From contig NZ_FOMO01000002.1 of assembly GCF_900112645.1 (NCBI RefSeq), forward strand, positions 615,593 through 679,592: DNA of 64,000 bases, in the 5' to 3' direction. Every line of letters starts with the position of its first letter. Positions within the stretch are counted from its first letter, which is position 1. The notes under the pieces are model-generated. The model did no database searches and was not told where the DNA came from. It worked only from the letters and a program-made list of their open reading frames with translations. The stretch comes from Phytopseudomonas straminea (GTDB taxonomy: Bacteria > Pseudomonadota > Gammaproteobacteria > Pseudomonadales > Pseudomonadaceae). Below are positions 1 to 8,051 of the stretch, in pieces. The translations under genes were made by a program, and so were the position numbers.

Positions 1-377
1 CAGCGGAAGTAGCCGATCACCTTGGTGTTGAGGTCCGACAGCAGCTCGTCGTCGCCGGCGTGCTCGATGTCGTTGCGCACCACGCCTGACGGCGCAGCGG
101 CGCCATTGACCAGGATGTCGATGCGGCCGAAGTGATCCTTGGCCTGTTGCACCATGGTCGACACGGCCTGCATGTCGTTGGTGTCGCAGAACAGCGGCAG
201 CACTTCGTTGCCGGTTTGCGCGGTGATTTCCTCGGCCGCGGCGCGCAGGTATTCCATGCGGCGTGCGCAGATCACTACCTTGCAGCCTTCCTCGGAGAGA
301 AAGCGCGCGACTTCTTTGCCGATGCCCATGCCGCCGCCGGTGACGATGGCGACGCGGTCTTTGAGTTGCAGATCCAT
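1..377 (-). CDS. SDR-family oxidoreductase, 3' part missing (window edge)
   Basis: This is the N-terminal 125 residues of a short-chain dehydrogenase/reductase. The start is the ATG at 377, preceded on the minus strand by an AGAGGA ribosome binding site. The Rossmann nucleotide-binding motif appears as VTGGGMGIGKEVA near residues 12-24, and the NAG-type motif as ILVNGAAAP near residue 90. The catalytic Ser-Tyr-Lys region lies beyond the window. It follows the aldehyde dehydrogenase by 25 bases in the same direction, so the two are probably cotranscribed with the interrupted ThDP enzyme upstream. Family membership is clear. The substrate, likely an alcohol, ketone or acyl thioester, is not determinable. 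Confidence 0.9.
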   Translation of the reverse strand, partial: MDLQLKDRVAIVTGGGMGIGKEVARFLSEEGCKVVICARRMEYLRAAAEEITAQTGNEVLPLFCDTNDMQAVSTMVQQAKDHFGRIDILVNGAAAPSGVVRNDIEHAGDDELLSDLNTKVIGYFR

Positions 378-402
378 GATGATTCCTCTTGTTGTCGTGC
401 GG

Positions 403-1893
403 TCAGGCGAGATCGACGTAGACGCTTTTGGTCTCGGTGTAGGCGTCGATCACGTTCTTGCTCATTTCCCGGCCCCAGCCGGATTGCTTGTAGCCACCGA
501 AGGGCGAGGCCGGATCGACCACGTTCCAACAGTTGATCCATACCGAACCGGCCTTGAGCTGCGCGGCCAGGCGATGTGCCGAGCGCAGATCGCGGGTCCA
601 CAGGCCAGCGGCCAGGCCGTAGGGCGAGTCGTTGGCACGCTGGGCCAGTTCGTCGACGTCCGACCAGCTCATCACCGTGAGCACCGGGCCGAAGATCTCC
701 TCGCGGGCCACGCAGGCCTGCTCGGCGCGGTCGAAGAACACCGTCGGCTCGATGAAGTGGCCCTGTTCCAGGTGCGCCGGGCGCTTGCCGCCGCAGATCA
801 GCTCGGCACCGTCCTGCACGCCGCGCTGCAGGTAACCGCTCACGGTGTTCAACTGACGCTCGGAAACCAGCGGTCCGAGGGTGCTGCGACTGTCCAGGCC
901 GGAGCCGATGACGTGGGCGGCGGCGTGTTTTTTCAGCTCCTCGAGCACCTGGTCGAGCACCAATTCATGCACGTACAGGCGCGAGGCGGCGGTGCACACC
1001 TGGCCCTGGTTGTAGAAAATGCCGTCGGCGGCGCCCTTGGCGGCGCGCACGATGTCGGCGTCCGGCAGGATGATGTTCGGCGACTTGCCGCCCAGCTCCA
1101 GGGATACCTTCTTCATGTTGCTGGTAGCAGCCTGAGCGATCAGGCGGCCAACGTGGGTCGAGCCGGTGAAGGCGATCTTGTCGACATCGGCGTGCTGGGA
1201 CAGCGGCGCGCCGGTTCGGGCGCCGAAGCCGGTGAGCAGGTTGACCACGCCGCCAGGGAAACCCGCCTCCTCGATCAGTTGCACCAGGCGCACGGCGATC
1301 AGCGGGGTTTGCTCGGCGGGCTTGAGTACCGCGGTGCAGCCGGTGGCCAGGGCCGGGCCGAGCTTCCACACGCACATGTTCAGCGGGAAGTTCCACGGCA
1401 CGATCAGTGCACACACGCCCACCGGCTCGCGCAGGGTGTAGTTGAGCATCGGCGCGCCGCTGGCCGGCGATACCGGCAGCGTGCTGCCTTCGATCTTGGT
1501 CGGCCAGCCGGCGAAGTAGCGGACGATGTTGGCGGCGCTGGTGGCCTCACCGCGGGCGGCGGCAATGGTCTTGCCGTTCTCCAGGGTGATCAGTTGCGCC
1601 AGCTCTTCGCGGTGCGCGTCGATCAACTCGGCCAGGCGAAATAGCAGGTAGCCGCGGCGCGCCGGGGTTTCCCAGCGCCACGGGCCTTCGAAGGCGGCAC
1701 GGGCAGCGGCGACGGCGGCGTCGACATCGGCCTCCTCGCCCTCGGCGACTTCACATAGATGAGTGGCAGTGGCTGGGTTCTCGACGGCGAAACGCTTGCC
1801 ACTGGCTGCCTCCACCCACTGACCACCGATCAGCAGGCGCTTGGGTGTGGCAAGGAATTCACGGACAGCAGGTAGCAGTTGAATCTCGCTCAT
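403..1893 (-). CDS. NAD(P)-dependent aldehyde dehydrogenase
   Basis: This is a 496-residue aldehyde dehydrogenase of the ALDH superfamily (betaine/phenylacetaldehyde dehydrogenase-like class), which oxidises an aldehyde to the carboxylate with NAD(P)+. The usual full length is present. Visible motifs are VPWNFPLN in the cofactor domain, FTGSTHVG (Rossmann loop), SLELGGKSP carrying the catalytic Glu, GQVCTAASR carrying the catalytic Cys, and EEIFGPV. The start ATG at 1893 lies 3 bases after the stop of the ThDP-dependent enzyme gene. This tight coupling suggests that the decarboxylase product aldehyde would be its substrate. An SDR follows 25 bases downstream. The substrate is inferred only from context. 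Confidence 0.93.
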   Translation of the reverse strand: MSEIQLLPAVREFLATPKRLLIGGQWVEAASGKRFAVENPATATHLCEVAEGEEADVDAAVAAARAAFEGPWRWETPARRGYLLFRLAELIDAHREELAQLITLENGKTIAAARGEATSAANIVRYFAGWPTKIEGSTLPVSPASGAPMLNYTLREPVGVCALIVPWNFPLNMCVWKLGPALATGCTAVLKPAEQTPLIAVRLVQLIEEAGFPGGVVNLLTGFGARTGAPLSQHADVDKIAFTGSTHVGRLIAQAATSNMKKVSLELGGKSPNIILPDADIVRAAKGAADGIFYNQGQVCTAASRLYVHELVLDQVLEELKKHAAAHVIGSGLDSRSTLGPLVSERQLNTVSGYLQRGVQDGAELICGGKRPAHLEQGHFIEPTVFFDRAEQACVAREEIFGPVLTVMSWSDVDELAQRANDSPYGLAAGLWTRDLRSAHRLAAQLKAGSVWINCWNVVDPASPFGGYKQSGWGREMSKNVIDAYTETKSVYVDLA

Positions 1894-1896
1894 GGC

Positions 1897-3447
1897 TCAC
1901 AGCTCCATTTCGATCAGGCAGGGCGCCGCGCTGGCGATGGCATTCGCCAGGGCCTGACGCAATTCAAGGTTGGTGCGCACGGTGCTGGCCGGTACGCCGT
2001 AGCCCTTGGCCAGGGCCTTCCAGTCCACCCGCGGGCGGTCCAGTTCGGTCAGGGCCAATGCTTGCGGGCCGAAGTCGGTCACGCCGTAACGGCGCAGCTC
2101 GTTCTGCAGGATCGCGTAGCGGTGGTTGGCGGCGATCAGAATGATCACCGGCAGCTGCTCACGGGCGATGCTCCACAGGGTCTGGATGGTGTACTGGGCG
2201 CTGCCGTCCGACTGCAGGCAGAACACGGTATTGCCACGCTCGGCTAGGGCCGCACCGAAACCGGCCGGGATGCCCTGGCCGATGGCGCCGCCGGTGTTGG
2301 TCAGCACGCGGTGGCGGGCCGCGCCGGCCGAGGCGGTGAAAAACGGGTAACCGCAGGTGCCGCCCTCGATGGATACGATGCAGTCGTGAGTCAGGGCAGC
2401 GGACAGCACCTTGCCGATCGACTGCGGCGACAGTGCGTCTTCGGCCGGCGGCATCTCGATGCCTTGAGGCACAGGCACATGGGCCGGTGCCTACAGGGCG
2501 TCGGCCACCGCGGTGATCGCGCCGACCACGTCGTCGCCGACCTCGGCCAGGGACAGCAGGCGATCACGCTCGGCCAGCCGCGAGGCGATGCCTTCGTAGC
2601 CGAAGTAGCTGATCGGTTCCGGCACACCGGCGCATACCACCAGGTCGTACTGGTCGAGAATCTCGATGGCCACTTCCGGGAAGTACGGCAGGCGGTCGAG
2701 ATCCGGCAGGCCACCACCACGGTGGCTGACGCGCGGGAAGGTCTCGGCGAACAGCCGCACACCCGGCAGGTGAGCCAGGCGGCCAGCGGCCTCCAGCCCT
2801 TCAGCCGTGAGGCCGCTGTCGCCGACGATGAACACCAGGCGCTTGCCGCCCTTGAGGGCCGCTACCACCTGCTCGACCTTGTCGCCGGCCAGACGACGAA
2901 CCGGCGCCAGCAGCGGCGCGAAGTGCGCGGCGCCAGCCGACACCTCGTTGGCCTGCAGGTCCATCGGCAGAATCAGGCTGGCGATCTGCCCGCGTGGCTG
3001 CCAGGCGGCCTGCACGGCGCTCTGGAAATCTTCGCCGACCCGCTCGGCGCTGCGCGAGGTGCGCACCCAGCCGGATACCGCGCCGGCCAGGGCTTCGATG
3101 TCGCTGGCCAGGGGCGGGTCGTAGTTGACGTGCCAGGAGGCGTGATCACCAATCACGTTGACGATCGGCGTGTTGGCGCGGCGGGCGTTGTGCAGGTTGG
3201 CGATGCCGTTGGCGAAGCCCGGGCCGAGGTGGGTCAGGGTCATGGCTGGCTTGCCGGCAATGCGTCCGTAACCGTCAGCGGCGCCGGTGCACACACCCTC
3301 GAACAGCGACAGCACAGGCTTGAGCGTCAGCGCAGGATGTTTCGCGATCGCGGCCACCAGGGGAATCTCGGTGGTTCCCGGGTTGGCGAAACAGTATTCG
3401 ACGCCGCTGGCGGCAGCAGCTTCGATCAGTAATTCGGCACCATTCAT
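1897..3447 (-). pseudogene. ThDP-dependent acetolactate synthase/benzoylformate decarboxylase-like enzyme, interrupted by an amber codon
   Basis: A ThDP-binding enzyme of about 516 residues is encoded in one continuous frame, except for a TAG at 2493-2491 (codon 319). Upstream of it are the N-terminal pyrimidine-binding domain (FANPGTTEIPLV, with the likely catalytic Glu) and the central domain. Downstream is the C-terminal PP-binding domain with SDGSAQYTIQ ending in AANHRY. No frameshift is involved, and the break falls at the linker between the central and C-terminal domains. A single C-to-T change from CAG (Gln) would explain it. The first restart codon after the stop is a GTG at 2478, without an obvious ribosome site. 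The start ATG at 3447 has a GAGGG ribosome site. It could be a true pseudogene, a sequencing error or amber readthrough. It belongs to the COG0028 acetolactate synthase large-subunit-like group and probably decarboxylates a 2-oxoacid. It heads the operon with the aldehyde dehydrogenase and SDR. Confidence 0.85.
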
Positions 3448-3698
3448 TCGTCTGCCCTCGCAGGCTTGCGTTGTTTTTTGAGATTTATTCCATCATTCAA
3501 AAAAACCGCCAAGTTATTTTTAATGATTTACTCAAAATACGAGACAAATGAGATTTTTAAGGGTAATTTGACAAGCGTTTCTCAGACTGCGAGATTCTCT
3601 GCCCTCGCCTGCATCATCTGTGCATGCGGGCAGCGCTCGTCAGGGCCAGTAGTGGGTGCAAACGCAAAGCGGCAGGTAGTGGCCGCACAAGGAGTGAG
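3448..3698. promoter_or_regulatory. Divergent promoter region between the ThDP-enzyme operon and the IclR regulator
   Basis: This 251-base interval is markedly AT-rich for its surroundings. Toward the regulator, TTGACA at 3568-3573 is followed after 17 bases by GAGATT at 3591-3596, a sigma-70-like arrangement with a weak -10. An inverted TCTC-N7-GAGA (about 3580-3594) overlaps the spacer and -10 and is a candidate IclR operator. Toward the operon, TTGGCG and an AATAAA-like -10 can be read with a 17-base spacer. All assignments are by eye. Confidence 0.4.
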
Positions 3699-4463
3699 AT
3701 GAGCAGCTTGAGCAAGACCCTGGGCGTGCTGGACCTGTTCGGCCCCGAGCAACTGCAGGTGGACCCGGAAACCATCGCCGCGCGCATGGGGCTTTCCCGG
3801 GCCACGGTGTACCGCTACGTGAAGGACCTCTGCGAGGCGGGCCTGCTGACCCGCGTGGGCGCCGGCAGCTATGGCCTGGGGCCACGGATCATCGAGCTGG
3901 ACTGGATGATGCGCCAGTACGATCCGATCCTCAGCGCCGGGCGCGAACTGATGCACGAGCTGGCCGACAAGACCGGCCTGGCGGTGTTCGCCAGCGTTTT
4001 CTACGACGGCCACATCATCAACACCTACATCACCGAATCCCACGATGCCTCGCACTTCGCCTTCGGCCGTGGCCATCCGCTGCCGCTGTTTCGCGGTGCG
4101 CAGTCCAAGGTGCTGGTGGCCTCGCAAAAGGGCAAACGCCTGCAAAAACTGCACGAAGAAATCGCCCACGACCCCAGCAACCCCTACAGCACCTGCAGCT
4201 GGTCGGAGTTCGCGCGCATGGCCAAGAAGATTCGCAAGGATGGCTACAGCATCACCCACGACGAACTGAACACCGGACACACCGGTATCGCCGCCCCCAT
4301 CGTCAGCGTCGATGAGAAGGAAGTGATGGGCAGTATTTCCGCGGTGGGCACCACGGCCAATTTCCGGCTGCTGCGTCAGGAGACGGTGCTCGACATGCTG
4401 ATCGACACCACCAGGCGCATCGCTCAGAACATCCACGCGCAGCGCTCGATACCGACTGCCTGA
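3699..4463 (+). CDS. IclR-family transcriptional regulator
   Basis: This is a 254-residue IclR-type regulator. The start chosen is the ATG at 3699 because of a strong AAGGAGTG ribosome site just upstream; a longer in-frame start is possible but lacks one. The N-terminal winged helix-turn-helix is visible (IAARMGLSRATVYRYVKDL, about residues 25-43). It is followed by the GAF-like effector-binding domain (about 80-245), which ends with the typical HTGIAAPIVSVDEKEVMGSI stretch. The family binds small aromatic or aliphatic acids. Its divergent position next to the ThDP enzyme, aldehyde dehydrogenase and SDR genes suggests that it controls that operon and perhaps itself. The effector is unknown. 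Confidence 0.93.
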   Translation: MSSLSKTLGVLDLFGPEQLQVDPETIAARMGLSRATVYRYVKDLCEAGLLTRVGAGSYGLGPRIIELDWMMRQYDPILSAGRELMHELADKTGLAVFASVFYDGHIINTYITESHDASHFAFGRGHPLPLFRGAQSKVLVASQKGKRLQKLHEEIAHDPSNPYSTCSWSEFARMAKKIRKDGYSITHDELNTGHTGIAAPIVSVDEKEVMGSISAVGTTANFRLLRQETVLDMLIDTTRRIAQNIHAQRSIPTA

Positions 4464-4486
4464 GAGGGATAAGGGAAAAGGAAAAC

Positions 4487-4510
4487 CGACTGCCCGCAAG
4501 CGGGCAGTCG
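4487..4510. terminator. Bidirectional hairpin terminator between iclR-type gene and porin gene
   Basis: CGACTGCCCGC (4487-4497) and GCGGGCAGTCG (4500-4510) form a perfect 11-base inverted repeat. On the minus strand it is followed by GTTTTCCTTTTCC, so it fits a terminator for the barrel-protein gene. It sits between the two convergent stops and can also end the regulator transcript. Confidence 0.7.
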
Positions 4511-4557
4511 TGCGACCAAGTGCGTGGAGCAGGTCGCCAAGAGGGTTAGCTGAAACG

Positions 4558-5889
4558 TCAGAACGGCACAACGACCATCAGCTGGCTGTAGACGTTAGTA
4601 CCATTGCCGCCGACCTGGTTGCCGACCCCATCCTCGGCACTCTTGCTGGGTTTGTAGAGCCCCACCAGCGGCGTGATGATCAGGTGGTCGCTGACCGCCC
4701 ATTCGGCATACAGATCGAGCTCACGGGCATCACGGTTGATGGTGTCGCGGTCGTGCAACGTGGTGTAGTCGAAGAACAGCGCGCCCAGGGTCAGCCCCTC
4801 CACCGGCGTTGCCTTGAGGCCCACGTGATGGATGCCGGTATTGGTGTTCAACGGCCCCGCATAATTGCCTGCCACCTCACCCTGGAACCAGGTGCCATAA
4901 CCGGTGCTCAGCCCTGTGAACAGCGAATCCCAATCCCCCGAAAAGCGTGTGTAGCGGTAGGTCAGGCTCGGCGCCCAGGGCGCATTGGCGAAGGTGTAAC
5001 CGGCCTCGGTGTACCAGGCCTTCTCTACGCCGGTATCGACATCCTGCCAGGCATATTCGAAGGCGAAGTTGGCATTCTCGATGCCGGCACTGCCCTCGCC
5101 GCGAATGCTGTAGAGGTTCATGTTCTCGCGCTGCGCCTGGATAGGGCTGGCCCAGCGTTTATTCACATCCAGACCATGAACCCAGGTGAGGCCCAGGGTA
5201 CCGGTGTCGTTGGTGTAATCCAGGGTCCCGGCGGCCAGTTCGACTTCGGCCTGGGCACGGTTGTCGGATTTGAGCCATACCGCCGAGCCGTGCACGCCCT
5301 CCTCGCCGCCCAGACGCAACACCGCCGTGCGGTCGAAGGCATGGCGAGCGGCGATGTAGTAGGCGCCACCGCGATTCAGCGCGCCATCAGCCGGCCCCTT
5401 GCCCAGGTTGGTGCCATCGTCGTTGATCAGGAAACCACGCCCCAATTTGACTACCTGCCGGCCGGCGGAAAAGTCCACGCCATCCTTGCCGAGCGCCGGG
5501 AACAGATCCCCCGAGCGCCAGCCCAGATAGGCTTCTTCGATCTTGGTGGTGCGCTCGGTGCCGTCGGTCAGGCCAGCCGGGTCGCCATCGCCCCAGGTCG
5601 CCGAGCTCACCAGGTTGAAGGCACCGTAGGCGGTGCCAGCGGTGCCGAGGCCCTGATCACCGCTCACACCGTACTTGATGAAGCCCTCACGCCAAGTCGA
5701 ACCGCCGGTGGTGCCGTCGTAGTTCTTACGGCTGTTGAGCATGCCGAATACAGCGAGCACATCGGCGTTGAGATGGCTGTCATCGTCGCTGTACAGCTCA
5801 TAAGCGCCTGCTGGTGTAGTCAGACCGATGGCCAGGCTCAGGGCCAGGCTGCCACTGGAAAGGCGTGTTGCCGCTTTGCGATATTCCAT
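4558..5889 (-). CDS. Outer-membrane beta-barrel (porin-like) protein
   Basis: This is a 443-residue outer-membrane protein. The start is the ATG at 5889, supported by AAAGGAG 9-10 bases upstream; an earlier in-frame start at 5931 lacks this. A signal peptide ends near TTPAGA-YEL (about residue 31). The rest alternates short amphipathic strands and acidic, glycine-rich loops, and the chain ends in VVVPF, the terminal Phe signature recognised by the BAM machinery. Segments such as GRQVVKLGRG, SLTYRYTRFSGDWD and a final strand are typical of substrate-specific Pseudomonas porins and alginate-export-like barrels. It faces the APC permease gene in the same direction. The two could form an uptake route across both membranes, but this is inference. 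The exact family is not certain. Confidence 0.8.
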   Translation of the reverse strand: MEYRKAATRLSSGSLALSLAIGLTTPAGAYELYSDDDSHLNADVLAVFGMLNSRKNYDGTTGGSTWREGFIKYGVSGDQGLGTAGTAYGAFNLVSSATWGDGDPAGLTDGTERTTKIEEAYLGWRSGDLFPALGKDGVDFSAGRQVVKLGRGFLINDDGTNLGKGPADGALNRGGAYYIAARHAFDRTAVLRLGGEEGVHGSAVWLKSDNRAQAEVELAAGTLDYTNDTGTLGLTWVHGLDVNKRWASPIQAQRENMNLYSIRGEGSAGIENANFAFEYAWQDVDTGVEKAWYTEAGYTFANAPWAPSLTYRYTRFSGDWDSLFTGLSTGYGTWFQGEVAGNYAGPLNTNTGIHHVGLKATPVEGLTLGALFFDYTTLHDRDTINRDARELDLYAEWAVSDHLIITPLVGLYKPSKSAEDGVGNQVGGNGTNVYSQLMVVVPF

Positions 5890-5936
5890 GGTGATGCTCC
5901 TTTCACGTCCATTTATCGTTGTTGCCGCCACCGGCG

Positions 5937-5954
5937 AATCGCAATACAGCGATT
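5937..5954. promoter_or_regulatory. Inverted repeat upstream of the barrel-protein gene
   Basis: AATCGC-N6-GCGATT is a perfect 6-base palindrome centred about 55 bases upstream of the barrel-protein start. It has the size and position of an operator. No protein can be assigned to it; the nearby IclR-type regulator is one candidate. Confidence 0.35.
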
Positions 5955-6065
5955 GGGCTACCTTCGCCCGCCGGCGACTGTTGCGGATAGATTGGGTTGC
6001 TCGCTCATGACCCCGTCGGCAGCACTGCTGTAAGGCGGGGTTGGCGCAGAGAGAAGGAAAATGGC

Positions 6066-7517
6066 TTACAGCTTGTGGCTACCCAGCTTGGCGAAGCATT
6101 CCGGCGACTTGCGACGCAGGCGCATGGCCAACAGCACACCACCGATCAGGGCCGCGGGGATGACCGCGCAAAGCGCATAGGAGATCGCCTTGCTGGAGCC
6201 GGTCAGCACGTCGAAATGGATGACTGCGATGACCAGAACAATGCCCAAGGCCGCACAGGAGAACCCTGGCAGGATCAGGCGGCGCAGCAGCCCCAGCTTC
6301 AGTTGCGGGTTGCGCTTGAAGTACATCAGCACCGCGGCCGAGGTCAGCGCCATGAGCAGCAGCAGGCACAGCGTGGCCAGGCTGGAGAACCAGGCGAACA
6401 GCTGCAGGATCGGATCGGCCTCCATCACCGCGAAGATCAGCACCACCACGGCAGCGATCAGGCTCTGCAGGGCCGACCCCATGTGCGGGCTCTGGTGAAT
6501 GCGGTGCGTCAGGCCCAGCGACTTGGGCAGCAGGCCGTCACGGCCGATGGCGTAGAAATAGCGCGCCGCCGAATTGTGAAACGCCAGCAGGCCGGCATAG
6601 ATGCTCACCACGAACAGCACGCGGATCACCTGGGTCAGATGGGCACCGACGTAATGATCGGACAGTCCATAGATGAAGGTGGTCGGGTCAGTCAGCGCCT
6701 GCAGGGTCGGCACGATCTTGTCGGTGCCCACGCCAATGACCATGGACCAGATCGAGATGGCGTAGAAGCAACCAATCAGCAGCACCGACACATAGGTGGC
6801 GATGGGGATGGCGCGTTGCGGGTTCTTCGCCTCCTCACCATAAATGGTGGTTGCCTCAAAGCCGATGAACGCTGCGAAGCAGAACAGCAGACCGATCGAC
6901 GGATTGCCGCTGAACACATGTTCGGCCTTGAAGGAGTCGAAATTCACCCCGCTGTCGCCACCGCTGCGCAGGATGGCGATGTCCAGCACCAGGATGGCCA
7001 GATACTCGGCAACCACGATCAGCGACAACACCCGCGCGGACAGATCGATATTGCGGTAGCCGAGAATGGCCACGCTGACCATGGCCATCAGCGAGTACGA
7101 CCACCAGGGCAGGTCAATGGCGAACACGCTGGACATGGTGCCAGCCATCACACCGCCGAACATGCCATAAAGACCAACCTGCAGGATGTTGTAGGCGAAC
7201 ATTGCCAGCATCCCCGCCGCCCCGCCCGCCAGCCCACCCAAGCCGCGCGAGGAGAAGGCATAGAAGCCGCCGGCATTGGTGACGTGCCGCGCCATGGTGG
7301 TGTAACCCACCGCGAACGCGAGCAGCACCAGCAGGGCGATCACCAGCAGCGCCGGCGTACCGGCACCGCTACCCAGCATGATGCCGATCGGGAAGCCGCC
7401 GGCCAGTACGCTCAGGGGGCTGGCCGCCGACACCACGAAAAAGATGATGAAACCAACGCTCAGGGCACCGCGCCGCAGCTCGTTCGAGCCTGCAGGCACA
7501 CTCGTGGATACGCTCAT
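6066..7517 (-). CDS. APC-family amino acid/amine permease
   Basis: This is a 483-residue polytopic inner-membrane transporter of the amino acid-polyamine-organocation superfamily. About twelve hydrophobic segments are visible. The first carries VGFIIFFVVSAASPLSVLAG, and the family-typical GYTTMARHVTNAGGFYAF region follows TM2. Conserved IGFEATTIYGEEAKNP lies near the middle. It should move an amino acid or amine by proton or sodium coupling. The start ATG at 7517 gives the usual N-terminal cytoplasmic tail. The downstream barrel-protein gene and the polyamine-type binding protein to the right suggest an amine or amino acid theme, but the substrate is unassigned. Confidence 0.92.
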   Translation of the reverse strand: MSVSTSVPAGSNELRRGALSVGFIIFFVVSAASPLSVLAGGFPIGIMLGSGAGTPALLVIALLVLLAFAVGYTTMARHVTNAGGFYAFSSRGLGGLAGGAAGMLAMFAYNILQVGLYGMFGGVMAGTMSSVFAIDLPWWSYSLMAMVSVAILGYRNIDLSARVLSLIVVAEYLAILVLDIAILRSGGDSGVNFDSFKAEHVFSGNPSIGLLFCFAAFIGFEATTIYGEEAKNPQRAIPIATYVSVLLIGCFYAISIWSMVIGVGTDKIVPTLQALTDPTTFIYGLSDHYVGAHLTQVIRVLFVVSIYAGLLAFHNSAARYFYAIGRDGLLPKSLGLTHRIHQSPHMGSALQSLIAAVVVLIFAVMEADPILQLFAWFSSLATLCLLLLMALTSAAVLMYFKRNPQLKLGLLRRLILPGFSCAALGIVLVIAVIHFDVLTGSSKAISYALCAVIPAALIGGVLLAMRLRRKSPECFAKLGSHKL

Positions 7518-8051
7518 TCTCTTGACCTTATTTTATGAGGCAGTTTGCAAGGGTCGGAAGAAGGCGACGCGCCCTCCTGGCCGACCGGAACGCAATTGTT
7601 ATTGGCTGTCGAAAATGATCCTAGGCCCTTCCCCCAAGTGGCGTTATCCCATATTGGCAGCCAAAAAAACCCTGTTTCCAAGATGGTTCACACCTGTGCG
7701 CGGGTATCTGTCCCCCTTGCCAATTCGGGATAACGTCGGCCGCTGGCCGCCCCTATCATCGCGACAAGACCGGATCGGCAGCAGCCTCATCTCGCCCTGC
7801 CCGTCACGACAAGAACAATAAGAATGCAGCTAAGGGCTTCACCATGATCCGAGGCAGCAGATCAGCACCTTCGATGCCAATGAACGCGATCTGCACCGGA
7901 TCGAGCCCCGCACCGATAACCTCGTTCTCGACCCCGGCAACGATTGCGGTATGTCTCGTTCCGGCATGCCCAATGCCCTCGTCAGCCTTTGCAGCTCCCT
8001 GCCCCAAACACCCCGCCTCATCCGAGTGCCCTTGAGCCAAGGAGCGACGCC
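7518..8051. other. Intergenic region between divergent permease and binding-protein genes
   Basis: This 534-base interval has no convincing gene. From about 7834 to the start of the binding-protein gene, one plus-strand frame stays open with Pseudomonas-like codon use, reading for example QQISTFDANERDLHRIEPR. It has no start codon near its beginning and ends at a TGA overlapping the next ATG. It may be a decayed gene end or chance. The left part holds short A-runs (near 7660) and presumably the promoter of the permease. Confidence 0.4.
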
